From the NCBI GenBank assembly GCA_018524725.1, contig JAEUWP010000139.1, positions 186,001 through 250,000 on the forward strand: DNA of 64,000 nucleotides, read 5' to 3'. The notes beneath the pieces are model-generated. The model was not told where the DNA came from and did no database searches. It saw only the letters and a program-made list of their open reading frames with translations. Within the stretch, counting starts at the first letter, position 1; each line of letters opens with the position of its first letter. Shown here one piece after another: positions 1 to 13,414 of this stretch. The position numbers and the translations under genes were made by a program. This stretch comes from Podaxis mareebaensis (taxonomy: Eukaryota; Basidiomycota; Agaricomycetes; Agaricales; Agaricaceae).

Positions 1-3000
1 ATGTCAATTAATGGGAAATCCTAGGTAGCTGTGTTACCTTTCTTCACAACAGAGATAATGAGGAGAATTTCCTGAGCAGCACTTGAATGTTTCTGGAAGC
101 TTGTGTGAGTAGCGTCGAAGGCGGCATTCGTGGGAGTAATCACTGACAATCGAGATACACCCCGGTTAATCGAAATATGGAGACAAAGCGAGCCGGAAGG
201 AGGTACGCCAAGTAGTTTCTTCCCCAGAACCTGTCACCTTCAGATCTTTGTGGACAGCGTCCTCGGTGAATTGATCGGCATGAATAACTTATGGGAGCAC
301 GCAATTCCAGATAGCCGCCAACTTGGGCATTTACGACATTCGACGGCTCAAGGTAGAAATTATGACACGTGATTGGCCGCAGCCGCATCACCGACGACAA
401 TCCCAGACCTCAGTAATTTGCAAAAACGTCGTTATTGTTTAGTCGCCGATGTCGTCAGAGGACAGCCGCACGATGTACCGATTCATTTAGCCTCACATCT
501 CAGGCGGGCGACTGTGTGAAGCTCGTGCAAGACCGGCATACCCTAACCCCACGATTAATTGGTGGAAAATATCCTTGAGCTCATTGTACTGCTTTCCTAC
601 GTCCTTCTTAGGGACAATGGTGTCCTCGAAAATTTTCATTACATATGCGATACCTTCAGGAGAAGTGAGCTCACATGATGAGTTGGCTTACCTTGTTCAA
701 GGCTGCGGTAGCCCAATGTCGCGTCCGAGTTCAATCGTTCAAGGATGTCCCCGTAAACCAGTGGCGCGGAGTTCTGATGTAGCCTAGTGTGGACTTTCCC
801 TCCATCTCCGATAACCAGCACCTGACGCCGGTCTGGTGCTCACCATTTTGCTGCTTATTCCCGCGTAGGTACCTCATATTGACTTAATTATGCGTACCTC
901 CAGCTTGTGTCAGGTCCTCTGGTGCTTTGTCGACAGAGAACATGTTTCCGCTCCTCCTAGCGTCCTCAGCTGTCTCTCCCCTAACCAGCATCTCTGACCA
1001 GATGCTCTATGGGTGAGAATCTCTCCTCTTCATAGATAGCTCTGCAGTGGACGCAAACGAATAGAACTTTCGTAACGAATGAAACCCTTACCAGCTGGTC
1101 CGTTATCCCCTCCCAGCTCAATCATGCGCAACCCGACTGCATGGAACCGGATACCATTCGGACTTATCAAGCGGACCTGGATCTTTCGCCGTGGTTCCTC
1201 GGTCTCGGCGGATAACCACAGGGCTGCTTCCATGTATCAACGCCCCAAATTCGCATGCACCTCCTATTTTGATCTGACGATAACTGGCTCCCCCAGCTCC
1301 GACAATGGGCTGGTTTTGCGCCTTTGGTATGGCCTTGCATCGTTCCTCGGTCAGTATTGAAGCTAGTGCCCGAAGTGCTGTGTGGAGATAAGTGAAGGGG
1401 ATCACATGCGCTAATCATGCTTCAACACAATCAATCGACAACAACTTAGAGATCGTGTCGGCAATACAGCGATGACCGCAGAGGACCTTCTCTTACGGCA
1501 AAGTGGCCACATCTTGATACTTTACAGGGTATATTCATTCTCACTGTGTTCTTCAGGATGCAATCTGCCCATCCATCAATACCTTCCGTTCTTATCGTAG
1601 GTGGACGTAACCAGGTTATTAATACTCTGCAGGCTATGCACCAATAGCTTCTCGTCCAAGTTTCATCAACGCATCAAATGTTGTCATAGCAGCTGGGGTT
1701 CAAGGCCATATACAATCGTGTTTGGGATCCTTGTAAGGCAGATGCTGGCACCACATCAAGGACTCCGAATGCCTAGCAAACCGCAAATTCGGTGAGGTGT
1801 TCTTCCAAAGGGATGAGCAAATCCCCCAACGGAAGCTTCTTTTAATTGTGATCAAACCCGGACCTGAATCGTGATCAACCCGTCCACCTTCATTTGTTAC
1901 TCATCACCTTCTCCCATAAGCCAACCTTGTATAGAGTTGTACTCCTGAATTAACCTGCGGGAGAATCACCCTGAAGCGCTGTAATTGCCCATAAACTACC
2001 AATTCGAGCCATCATCGGAAACAAGACTGCCTCCGAAAAGCGACGACGTTTACAAGTACGAAGCCCCTTGCCTATTCTTTGCATCAAGGTTGTGACCTCA
2101 AAGTATACATATTTATGAGGCAATAATACCGGGTCTTGTGGAGTGGAAGTTGACCTTCAGATTTGAAAGACTGCTATGTCTGAGCGGCGAGGCAGCACAT
2201 AAACCACACTGCAACGAAGCCAAGCACGACAAAGGGGACCAAGCATAAGCACCGGATATCAAAGAGCAAAGGAGAGCCGTACCTTCATACACAACTTCCA
2301 ACGCTGTTTTCTTTCTACCCCAAATCCGCGGCATAATATATCCATTTCTGTGCGGTTCGGACGTGTTTCATGTAATCTGTGAAAAGCCGCTGACTAGGGT
2401 GCGGAATGCTCAGGATGCCAGATTCAGCTGCGCCGTCGCCGCTTTTCGAATATTAATATCACCAACGATTATTCGATAGGTCCGCGCCGTCCGTTTTGCT
2501 CAGGACCATCTTTAGATTACCAACGCGCCAGTATCCTGCAGAGGGCAAACACAACCAACTGTCAATTATTTGTAGCCTTCGCCACGACTCGAGCTGAGTG
2601 TAGCGTAGCGAGGCTTCGTGAGCCTCTCCATCAGGATCAGGATATCAGACGCAACGATGAGATTTCTGCCACTTCACGATGTTCCAAAATCTCGAGTGAA
2701 TTGCAAGCCCCTTTCTCAAAATGGAGAATGAGGGACTATTACCTGTTGGAGAACCGCTCACCCTGCAGTAGATTGAGCGGGCATCTGATTTGGTCACCGT
2801 TGCGTGGTCCGAGTTGAGAACTGCTCCCAGAGTATCAATCTCAGGCCCCAGACCTTATGCTGCTTCCCAGATGCTATGCGTGGTGACTCGGGGAGAAATA
2901 TCGATCTTCTCTTGCTGCGATGATTCCTATCGGTCTCTTACACTGGGCGTCCGACAGTCTCGACCTCTCCAAGCACATGACGCCTCTCCTGGGTTAGTAC

Positions 3001-4845
3001 GTACATTGTATTCAGCCGACGGCTTTCGACGCGCCGCGATGTCCTTCGGCGCCCGATGAATTTACCCACCACAACAATTATTGGCACCGTACTCAGCGGT
3101 ATCTGATGGACGACTCAATGGATAATCATCGAATCTAAAAGTATGCCATCTTACCCGAGCTCGTGGTGATTCGCTGGCGCATGATGGGAACATACCTGAG
3201 ACCGAAGTGCTCCGCCGTACCGTATTGCTACCAACAGGACACTAATCAAGAAGATGCTAAAATGAATCCCCAGGACGCGCACGGGCCTCCCGTCGAGACT
3301 CTAAATCAGATCAAACATCAACGTTCAACCTACGTATATCGGTCAGGTAGTAGCGTTCAAAGCGGCGGATCGCATCATTTTAGCTCCAGGATGCATCACA
3401 AGCCATCACAAGGTCGCTTACTTTACGCATCATGTATTTTTATTGCCGGGCTAAATGAAAAATATGGAGAGTCGACAGGGGTATTAATCTAGGCTAACGA
3501 TGGTGCTCATGTGCCATGGCTCAGTAATCATCCGACATCATAAACGCGTTTTTTCATGTGTAGTTCCGGGTCGCCCAAATCCAGGAAATACTTCCATACC
3601 TGATCCCTTCCGACGCAATCTATATTCTTTTGAGCCGAAGGTAAGTCTGATTTTCCTGGTCACATTGGTCAGTTTACCTGGCTCCTTCACGTTTGGAAAA
3701 AAGGGGGGAGACGAACAATTGACGATCTGTAAGCGGCTGGATGCCAATCATGAGGTTTCAGAGTCCGTTGCATTTGAAATATCGTGAACCCTTTACACAG
3801 AAAAGGGTCGTCAACGACGCCCCTTAACTCTGAGTTGATTATTTTCGGCAAATTGAATGTCGACTCCCAAGCCCCCCCCCTTCAGGTGTTTTCCAGATCC
3901 CCAAAACTAAGAAGAAACCGTAACCACTTTCCCGAAGTGAGGGGTTTATTTACTGGCCCACCGTGTTTCCCGCACTGGACACATCGATCTTGGATGACGG
4001 TACTGGCAACGTTATCTTCTCTTTGTCAATAAGCCAACCGAACGAGGGGTGTGGTAAGGTCAAGCGGAATGCCGTGAATTGCGGTAGCTTCTAACTGAAT
4101 GTAATTGATGTGCCTTCTTATGGCCCAGACAGCGAGGAGAAAGTCTGGGCAAACTCGCATCATCACTTATGTTATGTCACGACTTTGGCACACCCGTTGG
4201 TCCTTATCAATTCAACGAAGCATCTCGTGGGAATGCAATAAAACCAATGAAAGATACCAAGACTTTGGTCCATATTTGCTCGGTGGACAGTGGGAGAGGA
4301 ATCAATACATATTAGTTATAATAGTTACTCTACTATGTACATCAAAGAATTTTTTTCAGCAAGAAGGCGAGATAAAGGCAGAAATTAAATCAAAATATCT
4401 ACTAACAACACGATTGTGCCCAAGGAACAGGGGCACACGAATAGAGACTAGACTATTAACGAGAGCATTTTAAAACAAGGGATAATCTCCGACTCGGACG
4501 AACGAACCAGGGGGGCAACCCAAAAACGAGTTATGCAAGGTAATGAACAGGAGACTTTGGAAAGGAGTGGAAAGGGAAGCTCACGTCCGCTCAAGGGGGG
4601 AGAGGAAGAGGTGTTTAATATCAAACAACAAACCGGGCGAGGCGAGAAAACAGAAGTGAACGAGCCAAAGATATTCAACAGAAAGACGAATGTCCTGAGC
4701 GTCTGATAGCAAGAGTGAAAGGAGCCTTGGGGAATAGTGGGATGGGAATACAGGCGAAGGATATGCAGGTACAGTAGCACGTGAAATTCAGTTACTTTGA
4801 CACACCGTCCATGAGATCGTTAGAGAAGGAGCGCAAGGAAAGAGA
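1..4845. other. Gene-poor region, no supported gene
   Basis: No reading frame here looks like a conserved protein or can be extended by plausible splicing. Open frames are at most about 120 codons and mostly begin at GTG or TTG. The last 350 bases, about 4480-4845, are pyrimidine-rich when read on the minus strand and probably form the 3' untranslated region of the homeodomain gene. I see no terminal inverted repeats, target-site duplications or reverse-transcriptase motifs, so a transposon origin cannot be claimed. Confidence 0.6.
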
Positions 4846-7024
4846 TCACTGTGGTGTCGCATAGCCGGACCCGGGCGCTGAGGCAGGTGCCCCTGGTTGC
4901 CCCTCAAAGTACTGGGCTGGAGGGGGTTGGCTCGAATGTGGGAGCCGCGGGGAAGGATTCAACGATGGATAGAGATTTTGGGTCTGGGACGGCTGTTGCG
5001 AGTTGGAAGAAAAGGGGTTGTTCGACATCGAGGGGGGGGCAGATAATGGTACGTCCGAGGAGGATGAAAGGTAGTGAGAGGAAGGCCCCGTTGGCCCCGC
5101 AGAATGGGGACCCCCTTGGCCTGGAATGTATAGTCCCATGGAGCGATTTCCATATTCTACACCCCCGCTCAACGGGCCCAGGTGATGTGAAGATCGTGTT
5201 GGTCCCATCATATGCCGTGATGCCATATAATCTGAAGAACCATGATGGTGATGCCCAGCGGGGGTGCTGGGCATCGACTGAAGCGTCATGGGGTGGTAGA
5301 GCTGCAAACTATCGGCGTTTGGCATAGACGATCTCCGACCCGCGGGATCCAGCAAACCAGATAGTGACGAACTACGACCAACAGGGGGGAAGGGGGCCGT
5401 GGTCGTGGGGCCGGATGCAGCTCGATGGGCAGGCGCCAGAATACGGCGACGAGCCTAAACGTGACGTTGTTAGTTTGTTACCGTTGGGTGTGAACGACAA
5501 GGACATGGGGGACGCACGTTGATCATCCAGTTGGAAACTTGGCTCATGCTGAGCCCAGTTGCATGGCACAGCTGCTTCTTCTCCTCTTCACTCGGATACG
5601 GGTGATCCGAATGACGATGGAGCCAGGCCTTGAGGAAGTCGGTCGTTTCCTTGGGAAGCTTCCCTCGCTTGCGTTGTTGGGGACGATCGACGAGGGAAGA
5701 ATTCGGAACCGACTGAGGTGAGCGTGAAGGCGAGGGGGCAACAGCGATGGAGGGTGGAGCAGGGGGCATACCGGAGGGGAGGACAAAATCGTTGTGGGGG
5801 AAAGACCAGTCGCCCTTTATCCCTGAGAGTGACCTGCGATCATGCTGACCCGAAATACGAGCCGAGCCTGCGAACATCTGTGCCTGGGACATGGGGGCGC
5901 TAAAGGAAGCATGTCGCATACTATCATCATACTTGACGGCCGGGGTGGACAGCTGGCCGGGCGTGGAATTAGGCCGGTTGATCGTCGTAGATACGTTCCA
6001 ATTGTCGTTCTCGTTATAGGGGGAAAGCCCCGGGCGATGGTAATCTGGGGAAGTCAAGGGCGAAGTAAATGTGGAGGAGGAAAACGAGGTAGAGGGCGTG
6101 GTTCCATTAGAAAGTCCCGACTGGGGATAAGGGGAGAAATCCGAGTTATGCTGAATAGAAATATTGTTGAGATCTGTAGATATCCTCGATCGCTGTTTTT
6201 CCGATTCGTCGTTCGCAGAAGCGGGAGGGAATGTATAACTCGAGAGATTAGACTGCGTAGGGGGGGTATAATTACCACCTCGAAGGTTGGGGGAGGGGTA
6301 AGGCTGATGTCGTCGAGAATCGGGGTGCAAGGTAGGAAGTGAGGCACGACGAGGATAATTGTCCTCGAAACTGGTAAAGATGGACGGAAGTTGGACTTTG
6401 GATTGGTCGATGCCAGCATCAGATTGGGGTTTTTCCTGTGCACCCGTGGCCGAATGGCTCGAGTCGTTCTCCCAGTTATTATGGTCACCACGAGACTTTT
6501 GAGGCTGAGGAGAGTCAGCGGGAGTGATGGCGCGTTTCTCTCCCCTGGAAAGACCGCTGCTGTCAGTATCAGTTGTTGAGGTGGCCGAGCTGGACATCCG
6601 TCTGGATTGGTAGTCCAAGTCTGAATCGGTACTGAGGGGGAGGAAGTTGAATATATGCGCATAGAAGAGGCGGAAACGGACACGTACATTATGGCAGGGG
6701 ACGCAGAGGGCGAGAGATCAGGAAGAAAGGAGATCGAGTCGGAATCACCCTTAGTCTCGCTGCGAATAGAGAGAGAGAGGTAGAGAGAGGCAGTCAGTAA
6801 ATTAGTTGAGAAAAGTGCCAAGGTTAGCAAAGCCGCGAAAAAAAGAGTTTGGCATCGGGGTTGGTTCTGGCGTAGGATCTTTATGGGAAGGGTGGCAGAC
6901 AGGGCTCGGATGACAGATGACAGCGGCTTATGGGAAGCATTCAAGAGACTTACAGGGCGTATTGGAGCTGGGCGACGTTGTAGCTGTTGAGCTCGGGAGA
7001 ATGGTGGATAAGCTCCGCAGGCAT
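4846..7024 (-). CDS. TALE/KN-type homeodomain transcription factor
   Basis: A nuclear DNA-binding regulator of the three-amino-acid-loop-extension homeodomain class. Exons read 7024-6954, 6759-6688, 6631-5518 and 5454-4846, giving 621 residues. The homeodomain lies at about residues 366-423: a basic arm (QQRKRGKLP), the HPYPSEEEK loop and helix 3, which is split by an intron and reads NWMIN then ARRRIL once joined. The upstream start at 7024 is chosen because two short exons then splice in frame into the long exon, giving an acidic N-terminus; the first ATG inside the long exon, at 6597, is the alternative. The rest is Ser/Pro/Asn-rich and low in complexity. Helix 3 has WMIN where this class normally has WFIN. 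Fungal relatives control development, but target genes cannot be inferred here. Confidence 0.85.
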
Positions 7025-7104
7025 GGATCAACGGTGGAAGGTGCACGGCGAGAAAGGGGATGCCTGGGGCGGGGCGGTGGATGGAAGAGAGATGGAGGGG
7101 GGCT

Positions 7105-7113
7105 GTATTTAAA
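7105..7113 (-). promoter_or_regulatory. Possible TATA element of the homeodomain gene
   Basis: Read on the minus strand, an A/T-only stretch (TTTAAATA) lies about 85 bases upstream of the inferred ATG at 7024 in an otherwise GC-rich leader. The position suits a core promoter and agrees with the upstream start. This is a motif match only. Confidence 0.3.
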
Positions 7114-7833
7114 GTTGGGGAGGATCAGGCAGATAGCTTTGTGGGAAGGAATCAAGGCCGACCAGATTTCCAGATTGGCTGCAAGGCTTTCCTCCCATCT
7201 CTCCCTGCGTCCCGGGAGCGAGCTGTAACCTATATTTTCGTCAACATGTACAAACTCACTCCTCAATTAATCAACTCTCAGCCAAATCTCAACCAGATCC
7301 AACCACCCTCCAATTCCAGATTTGGCTTTCCCCGCTCACACACTCTCGATCTCAGAACCAACCCAACACAGACAGCCGCCGAACCAACTCGCTATTCCGT
7401 CGGCGATGCCCGCCACATTTCCCCAAACATGGCTATATTGTCTTCCCCCTCCTGCCGCTTTTGGTACACCCAGGCACCCTAGCTCACCTCACCCTCCGAT
7501 CCCCCCGCCAAACATGGATCACGGACGGCTCGCCTTCGACTCGGTGTTTATTCCTAGCGGCCGCTGGGCTCATTTCCCTTCCCGCCAGTCCTTCACAGCA
7601 TCCCGACTACCAACCTATGGCTGTGTCGCGCTATTACGGCGGTGCTCCTCTTCTATAAGCTATGACGGTTTCGCTGCACCTTACCAACCTAGGGCTGTGA
7701 GTCTTCCAACCGTTGGCACGCAAATCCGTGATGTAACATGTCCAACGTTCATTCCGCCAATCTGACATCCCATATCCATCTATGGTACACTATGCTCCCT
7801 AATCTCCACCTCTATCTCACTTCCGGGTCTCCA
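7114..7833. other. Intergenic: homeodomain promoter and NUD1 3' end
   Basis: Both flanking genes are on the minus strand, so this 0.7 kb should hold the upstream promoter of the homeodomain gene and the 3' end of the NUD1-like gene. It is C-rich on the plus strand. I see no conserved reading frame. Confidence 0.5.
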
Positions 7834-10800
7834 TCATGATCTCAAGTCCTCCGTTCCCCCTCCCTCTCGCGCTTTCTTATCCTTGTTCCTGTTCTTACCC
7901 AAAATCCCCATCAGCAGTTTCTGCGCCTTCGTGCGCTCCTTCTCCGACACTCCCACACCGTCCAGCATCCGTATGCGTCCACATGCACGCATGATCAGGC
8001 CTCGGTACGCTAATCGTCCGATATACAACTCATCCGGTAGATCCCGCCGGAACTTGGCATCCAACTCTTGCCAACTGCTGCTCGTTTTCTCCTGTTGACT
8101 CCCATGCCAAGCTTCCTTACCAGCATCGCTCCTACTCTCCGAAGGCTGCAATGCTCCAGGTACATCCTTAACCAGTAATGGTAGATACCAGCCTAGTGTG
8201 CATGGATTCATCCTAAATTTAAATCCATCAATCATCAGCGAAATGAATGGGCTCCAAGGATGCAAGCGAAGAAAGGATAAGCGAAGTAATTCCATTGAAA
8301 ACGAACGAACCCAGGGGGCTTGTGGCAAACCCACCCTATCAGCTCAATGTACGCCTGATCACATGGCATGGCCGGCAATATAAATAGTGTGGTTTGCTGA
8401 AAAAAAGGAAAAGTGGTTCGAGCAACAAGACCGTGGCGAAAAAGGAACAACCTCATAAAAGGAGGCAGCGGAGAAGCTGCAATGGAGAACAATGCAGGTC
8501 GAAATATAACAAGCAACGGCATTTACAAAGAACAAGGCAATTGCACGCTGCCAATGGGAGGCGACAGCAAAAGAGAACGACGTACCTGAAATCGAGCATC
8601 TCAATATCCGGCATCCGTTGTACGAGACGGATCAATGGCTTTGTCTTCCTGAGTCGAGATCCAATAATTGTGAGTTTCTCCAGTCTCGTGAGACCCTCCA
8701 GTGGCCGAGCATCTTCCAAGAAGTTGTAATTGAGATTCAATACTCGCAGATTTGGCGTCAATTTCCCCATATCCTCGGGCAGCGCGGTTAATCGACATGC
8801 GGCTACTTCCAAGTAGATCAGGTTGTAACATGCTTCCGAGATGAATGTAGGCTGAAGTGGGTTTCCTGTGGGGAAAGGGCATGGGATGTGGGTGCTCAGG
8901 AACGAGAACCTTGATCGTGATTAGAAGGGTGAACTCACCAGAGAGGTACAATCTTTTCACATCGCGAACATCGCGGGTCAAAAGGTTGCTGTAATCCAGC
9001 GGCGCACGAGAACAGGCAAGAAAGAGTCGAGAATCAGGTTAGGTCAAACGGCATCATGAAGTTATAGGATGAGCCGCATCAACGAAAATCATTCCATCTA
9101 TCACGAAGGAGAGCCACTCACAGCCCTCGGCCACTTTGATTCCGCAGGGAGAGATTTTCTAGCTTCGTCAAACGATTTAGCTTCACTAGCTGTGTGAGTG
9201 AGTTGTTATCCGCGTATAGTGTGCGAAGATTTGTCAATGCGCCAACATCCACTTGGCGGAGTCGGTTTCCACTCAGCCTCAGGATTCTCAGTCGGGGCAT
9301 GCTTCCATCAACCTCCAACATCCGCAAACAGTTATTGTCTGTAAAGAAGCATCGGTTAGTCGATTGAATGCATAACCACCCAAAGTCTTGGCTTATCCGC
9401 AAAGTTGCGAGGGAGGGCGGTGCACATCGAAAAGGGTCGACCACCAATCCCCCGCCGTCGGATCGCCGTCGGGCGTCATGTGGCCCTTGGAACTATTAAA
9501 TCAGGGCAGATGACTACCATCCTCTCTCAAAGGTACCCAAGGGGGTTTTATCGATCACAATCAGACTCACCTAAATTCAGTGCAACCAGCGATTGGAGTG
9601 CCTCGACCCCAGTTATGCGTTCCAGATGATTCTGACTAACGTTAAGCATCTCCAAGCGCTTCCTAGAAGAGGGAAACCCGGGTAAGTCTGGTACTATGTG
9701 TATCAGGGCGAACAGCCTGTGCCACGAACCACTTGAAATTGTTAAGTTCGACAGATTGCATCAAGTTGCCTTGCAGGCTTAATTTAACGAGGCCGTCCAT
9801 GTTCTGTAGCCCGTCCAGGCTCGTGATCTTGTTATGGTCCGCCTTCAGCTCTCTCAGGTGCCGTAGACATTCTAGCTCTGTCCAGAAGACGACTTAGGTC
9901 ATCGGGCTTTCTTGAAGGGACGGGGACTTACGTCGCAATGAGTCAATGTCGTTCCTACTGATATCAAGGTTTTCGAGGTTGAGTAAATGACTGAACGAAG
10001 TGAGCCCTGTTAGACTGTGCGTTCAGGGTAGTCCGAAAAGAAAACAAAGCATATGAAAATGACGTTAGAAATGATATTATTCCAAAAAGAGAAAATCTGG
10101 AGTCTTTACCCGTTTGACGCGACAGATAATGTCCTTACTGATCCAGGAACACCGCTAAGCCAAGCAAGCTGATTTGAGTTCCTGTTAATTATCAGCTACG
10201 CCGCCCTTCAATTAAAACGCGAATAACTTACAGGTTCAGTGCGTCGAGTCGAGGTAAAAACTCCTTGAGCCTCGCCACGCTCTCCAAATTTCTCCTCGAT
10301 AGGTCGATAGAGGATAGTTCTTCCCAATATGGCTCGAAGGGTTGGATATCCGTGATAACGGCGACGAGCCGATCATGAGTAACACCAAAGGAACACTCTG
10401 TAAGGAAAGTTCCGTTGGCCCTGCTCAGGTCTTGTTTGTGGGCCACAGGATGGTGCGTTCGAGACCGGGAGAAAACCCGATGGGAGGAATCTTTGGAGTT
10501 GTTTGGCTGCCGAGCGCTAAGTGGCTGAAGCTCCTCTCCCCGCACCAAACTTCCTTTTGACGGCGACAAATCTCCTTCGCTGAGGTCTGTAGAGAGTGGA
10601 TTAACGTGGCTAACAATAAGTTGGTGATACGACATACCCGAACCCTCCAGCGCGTTCATCATGTCCTCTATTCGTTTCGACCGTGCCGAAGGTACCATTC
10701 CGCTGGGAACGTTAACTCCTACATCAGACCCATCTAGTGAAAAAGGGGCGGTTGTTGAGCTGCTTGAATCGTGCAAACCCTGGATAGGCCCGTCGAGTTT

Positions 10801-13340
10801 TCCATCGGAAAAACTGACCGACCGCCGGTGACTTTTCTGTTGAAGCGGAGTTTGGTATTTGGAACGATTTGGGTCCTTCAAGACGGATGTAGGCGTTGCC
10901 GTGTGGCTTTTGAGAACAGACCGTATTACAGGAGTTGCCTGATTTGCGCTACTGGAACGGTAAGGAGTAGTGCGAGAAGGCGGGGGAAGCGGCGCAGCAA
11001 GATTGGACGAAGCCAGATTAGCCTCCTGAGCTACGGCGACCTTAGGAACATCAACGGAATGGAAGTCTTCGTCCTCTGAGTCGAACTCCAAGGGCCGGAT
11101 TTCTGGTTGAACCAACTCGACGTTGTCCTCCGAGTCCGTGGTTTGAGCATCGTCTTCAATCGCGTTGGGATCCACCCCTGTCATAACGCTCACCACATGA
11201 GATGACGCATCCGTTGAGAAGCTCATCAAGTCCACCTCCTCGTCATCCATTTCGGAGTGTTCCTCGATACGACTCATGTCGTTGACGACAGAATAGAGGC
11301 CTTGGCGAGCGGTTCCGTCCTCCTGCAGTTCATCAGAGTCCTCGTCACCCCTTTCACCCCTGGAATCATCACGAAGACTTTCAATGTCTACAAAAGGATC
11401 TTCGCTAGGTTCGTCGGGGTTACCTGCTGTGATCTCTGCCGTGTTCTTGACCCAACGTGAGTTAACTTTATCAAATACCATATCTCCAAATCGATCAGGG
11501 AGCGAAGGGACGTCTTGAGGAGCGATTGTTCGGATATGTGCTGGGCCAGCATGTTTGACGAACGATGTGGCACTTCCAGAGGTGACCGTCGTCCCGCCGG
11601 CAGTGCTTGAGGAAACGAAGCGGTTTAACTCTTCATTGGCGCCAGCGCGGATAGAAGCAGACGGATATGATGGAGGAGCTAGCGTAGCTGGCGGCGGCAC
11701 TCCCTCGTCGGCAATAGTGTCGACTGGACGATCCGATGGGGGCCGCTCCAAAAGGGACACTCTGGACAACTCATCTGCCAGGTCCTGTTGACTAAGGCGG
11801 GCATTTCTATTACCCGTCGATGTTTGGGAATCGGTTCGTCGGTGGGATGACCTGAAAGACGAGGAAGATTTACGGGGACCCAGACAGAATGACCCCTGGG
11901 TCTCCTTGTCCACGCAACGGATGCTTTGAATTGTATTTTCAGGAGTGGGTTGACCAGATGAAGATGCGCTTCGTTTGTCGTCCTGAACAATATTTGTCTG
12001 GGAAACCTCTGTTTCCCCCGAAAAAATGCGTTTATGGCCCTTCATGTCCTGCTTAATCTGTGCCATCAGCGCCTCTGCTTGTTTTCGATAAGAGGAAGAA
12101 GAATATTGGCTTTGCTTAGATCCGATAGTACTAGATGACGCGGAGGGATTAGAGATTGCATCCCTGGGTATGTTGAGATGTATAGAGTGTCGAGAAGAAT
12201 CTGTTCCACGAATACAAACATGAAGATTTCATGTAAACACGAAGAGGAATAAAATATACCTGATGGCGTGATTGATGGAGCATGAGGTTTCGTGGTTCCT
12301 TGAGCATCCGGATGAGAAGCAGGAGAAGAATCATTACGAGCGCTGACGGTAGTTGAAATGGTCGAGAAGTCCCGCGCAGACTTGATTTGTTGCATCAGTT
12401 GTTTCGACTCCCCGACGTAGTCTTTGCCAGTTAATTTGGGTCGAGATATCACCGCTTGAGAACCAGCTCCCTCTCCATAATAGTCGCTAAGAGGACTAAG
12501 TTTGACACGTTTCGCACTCCGCAAGTGAGAAACATTGGCAAGGGAGGCTGAGCCTGTCAATTCTGACACTCGCGATAGTTGATGGGCAAAAGTGGTGGGA
12601 GAGGGTGTTGTGCGGGTTCCGGAAGGTGTATTAATGGCTATGGAATCAACCATCGCAGATAGATGCTCTCGCGTATACGTATCATATTGGAACTGAAAGA
12701 GGCGAAGTCGGGGATCCGTCGAGGGAGGCTTCGGTTGAAAGACGACTGGTGGATTGGGAGTACTTTGGGCTTGAGGGAAAGCTGAACGAGCGGTGACAGT
12801 AGGCTCCCTCGGCACAGTAAAGGTAAACTGGCAAGCGGCACCCGGATTGCAGCCGTTTGATGAGGACGCTTGGGAAATGCCGGTAGTACCGATAATTGCA
12901 TCTTCGTTGGGGGTAGAAGATGGCGACGGGAACCGGTCGGATAACGGCGCGTCTGTGTGTGCAGTCGGTAGCAGTTCATCTTCAGGCGGAGAGGGCGGTT
13001 CAAACATTCGCTCCAGTGGCAAGGGGGTAAAGATATCCTTCACTAAGCCCTTCTTCCGGCCAGGCGTCTTGGGGAGAAATGGAGTATTAGGCACATCATC
13101 TCGAACTAAGAAAGTTCCAGCGGCGTGGTTGGAGACATTCGCTGATGTGGTTCTGGTTTCAAGGTCGTTGTTATTCGTGTGTATGTGGGCTGTAAGAGGT
13201 GCCGTGAGTGAAAGCGAATGAGTGCCAAAAGACATATTGTCCTCGTCGCCTTTGTCGTCTCCAGGTTCCAGATCGACCCATTCGTCTTGGAGTTCTTCCG
13301 TTTGCCATCCCGGAGCTGACATGGCTAGGCCTTGTGACAT
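7834..13340 (-). CDS. NUD1/Cdc11-like leucine-rich-repeat scaffold of the mitotic exit/septation network
   Basis: Scaffold at the spindle pole body that recruits the septation (SIN) or mitotic-exit (MEN) kinases. Ten exons: 13340-12260, 12200-10232, 10181-10110, 10014-9932, 9877-9733, 9662-9571, 9338-9122, 8988-8939, 8865-8586 and 8212-7834, giving 1455 residues. The first thousand residues are Ser/Thr/Pro-rich and apparently disordered. From about residue 985 to 1400 there is a run of leucine-rich repeats (LDALNLNSNQLAWL, LENLDISRND, LRILRLSGNRL, LRVLNLNYNFL) closed by a capping segment, FRMNPCTLGWYLP. A large disordered N-terminus followed by a C-terminal LRR array is the Cdc11/Nud1 architecture. 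Seven short introns cluster in the LRR part, and each junction restores a repeat. The ATG at 13340 is used; ATG codons a few residues later are also possible. Confidence 0.85.
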
Positions 13341-13402
13341 AGAGTTGCGCGGCGACGCGACGCGGCGGCTACTCCCCTAGCGGAGCACTCAACATTACAA
13401 GT

Positions 13403-13414
13403 GGTCACGTGACC
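13403..13414. promoter_or_regulatory. Palindromic E-box GGTCACGTGACC upstream of NUD1
   Basis: A perfect 12-base palindrome with a CACGTG core lies 63 bases upstream of the NUD1-like ATG. In fungi this core is bound by bHLH factors of the Cbf1/Pho4 type. Related palindromes recur upstream of other genes in this window. Confidence 0.45.

Noticed and set aside
1..4845. Transposon or retroelement remnants
   Set aside because: No reverse transcriptase, integrase, transposase or terminal-repeat signal could be read in any frame.
5470..6618. Single-exon reading of the homeodomain gene from a TTG codon
   Set aside because: The frame runs into an intron at helix 3 and loses the ARRR element; the spliced model restores it and finds upstream exons with a true ATG.
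4846..7024. Part of a mating-type (HD1/HD2) locus
   Set aside because: Only one homeodomain gene is present, it is of the KN/TALE type, and the usual flanking MIP gene is absent.
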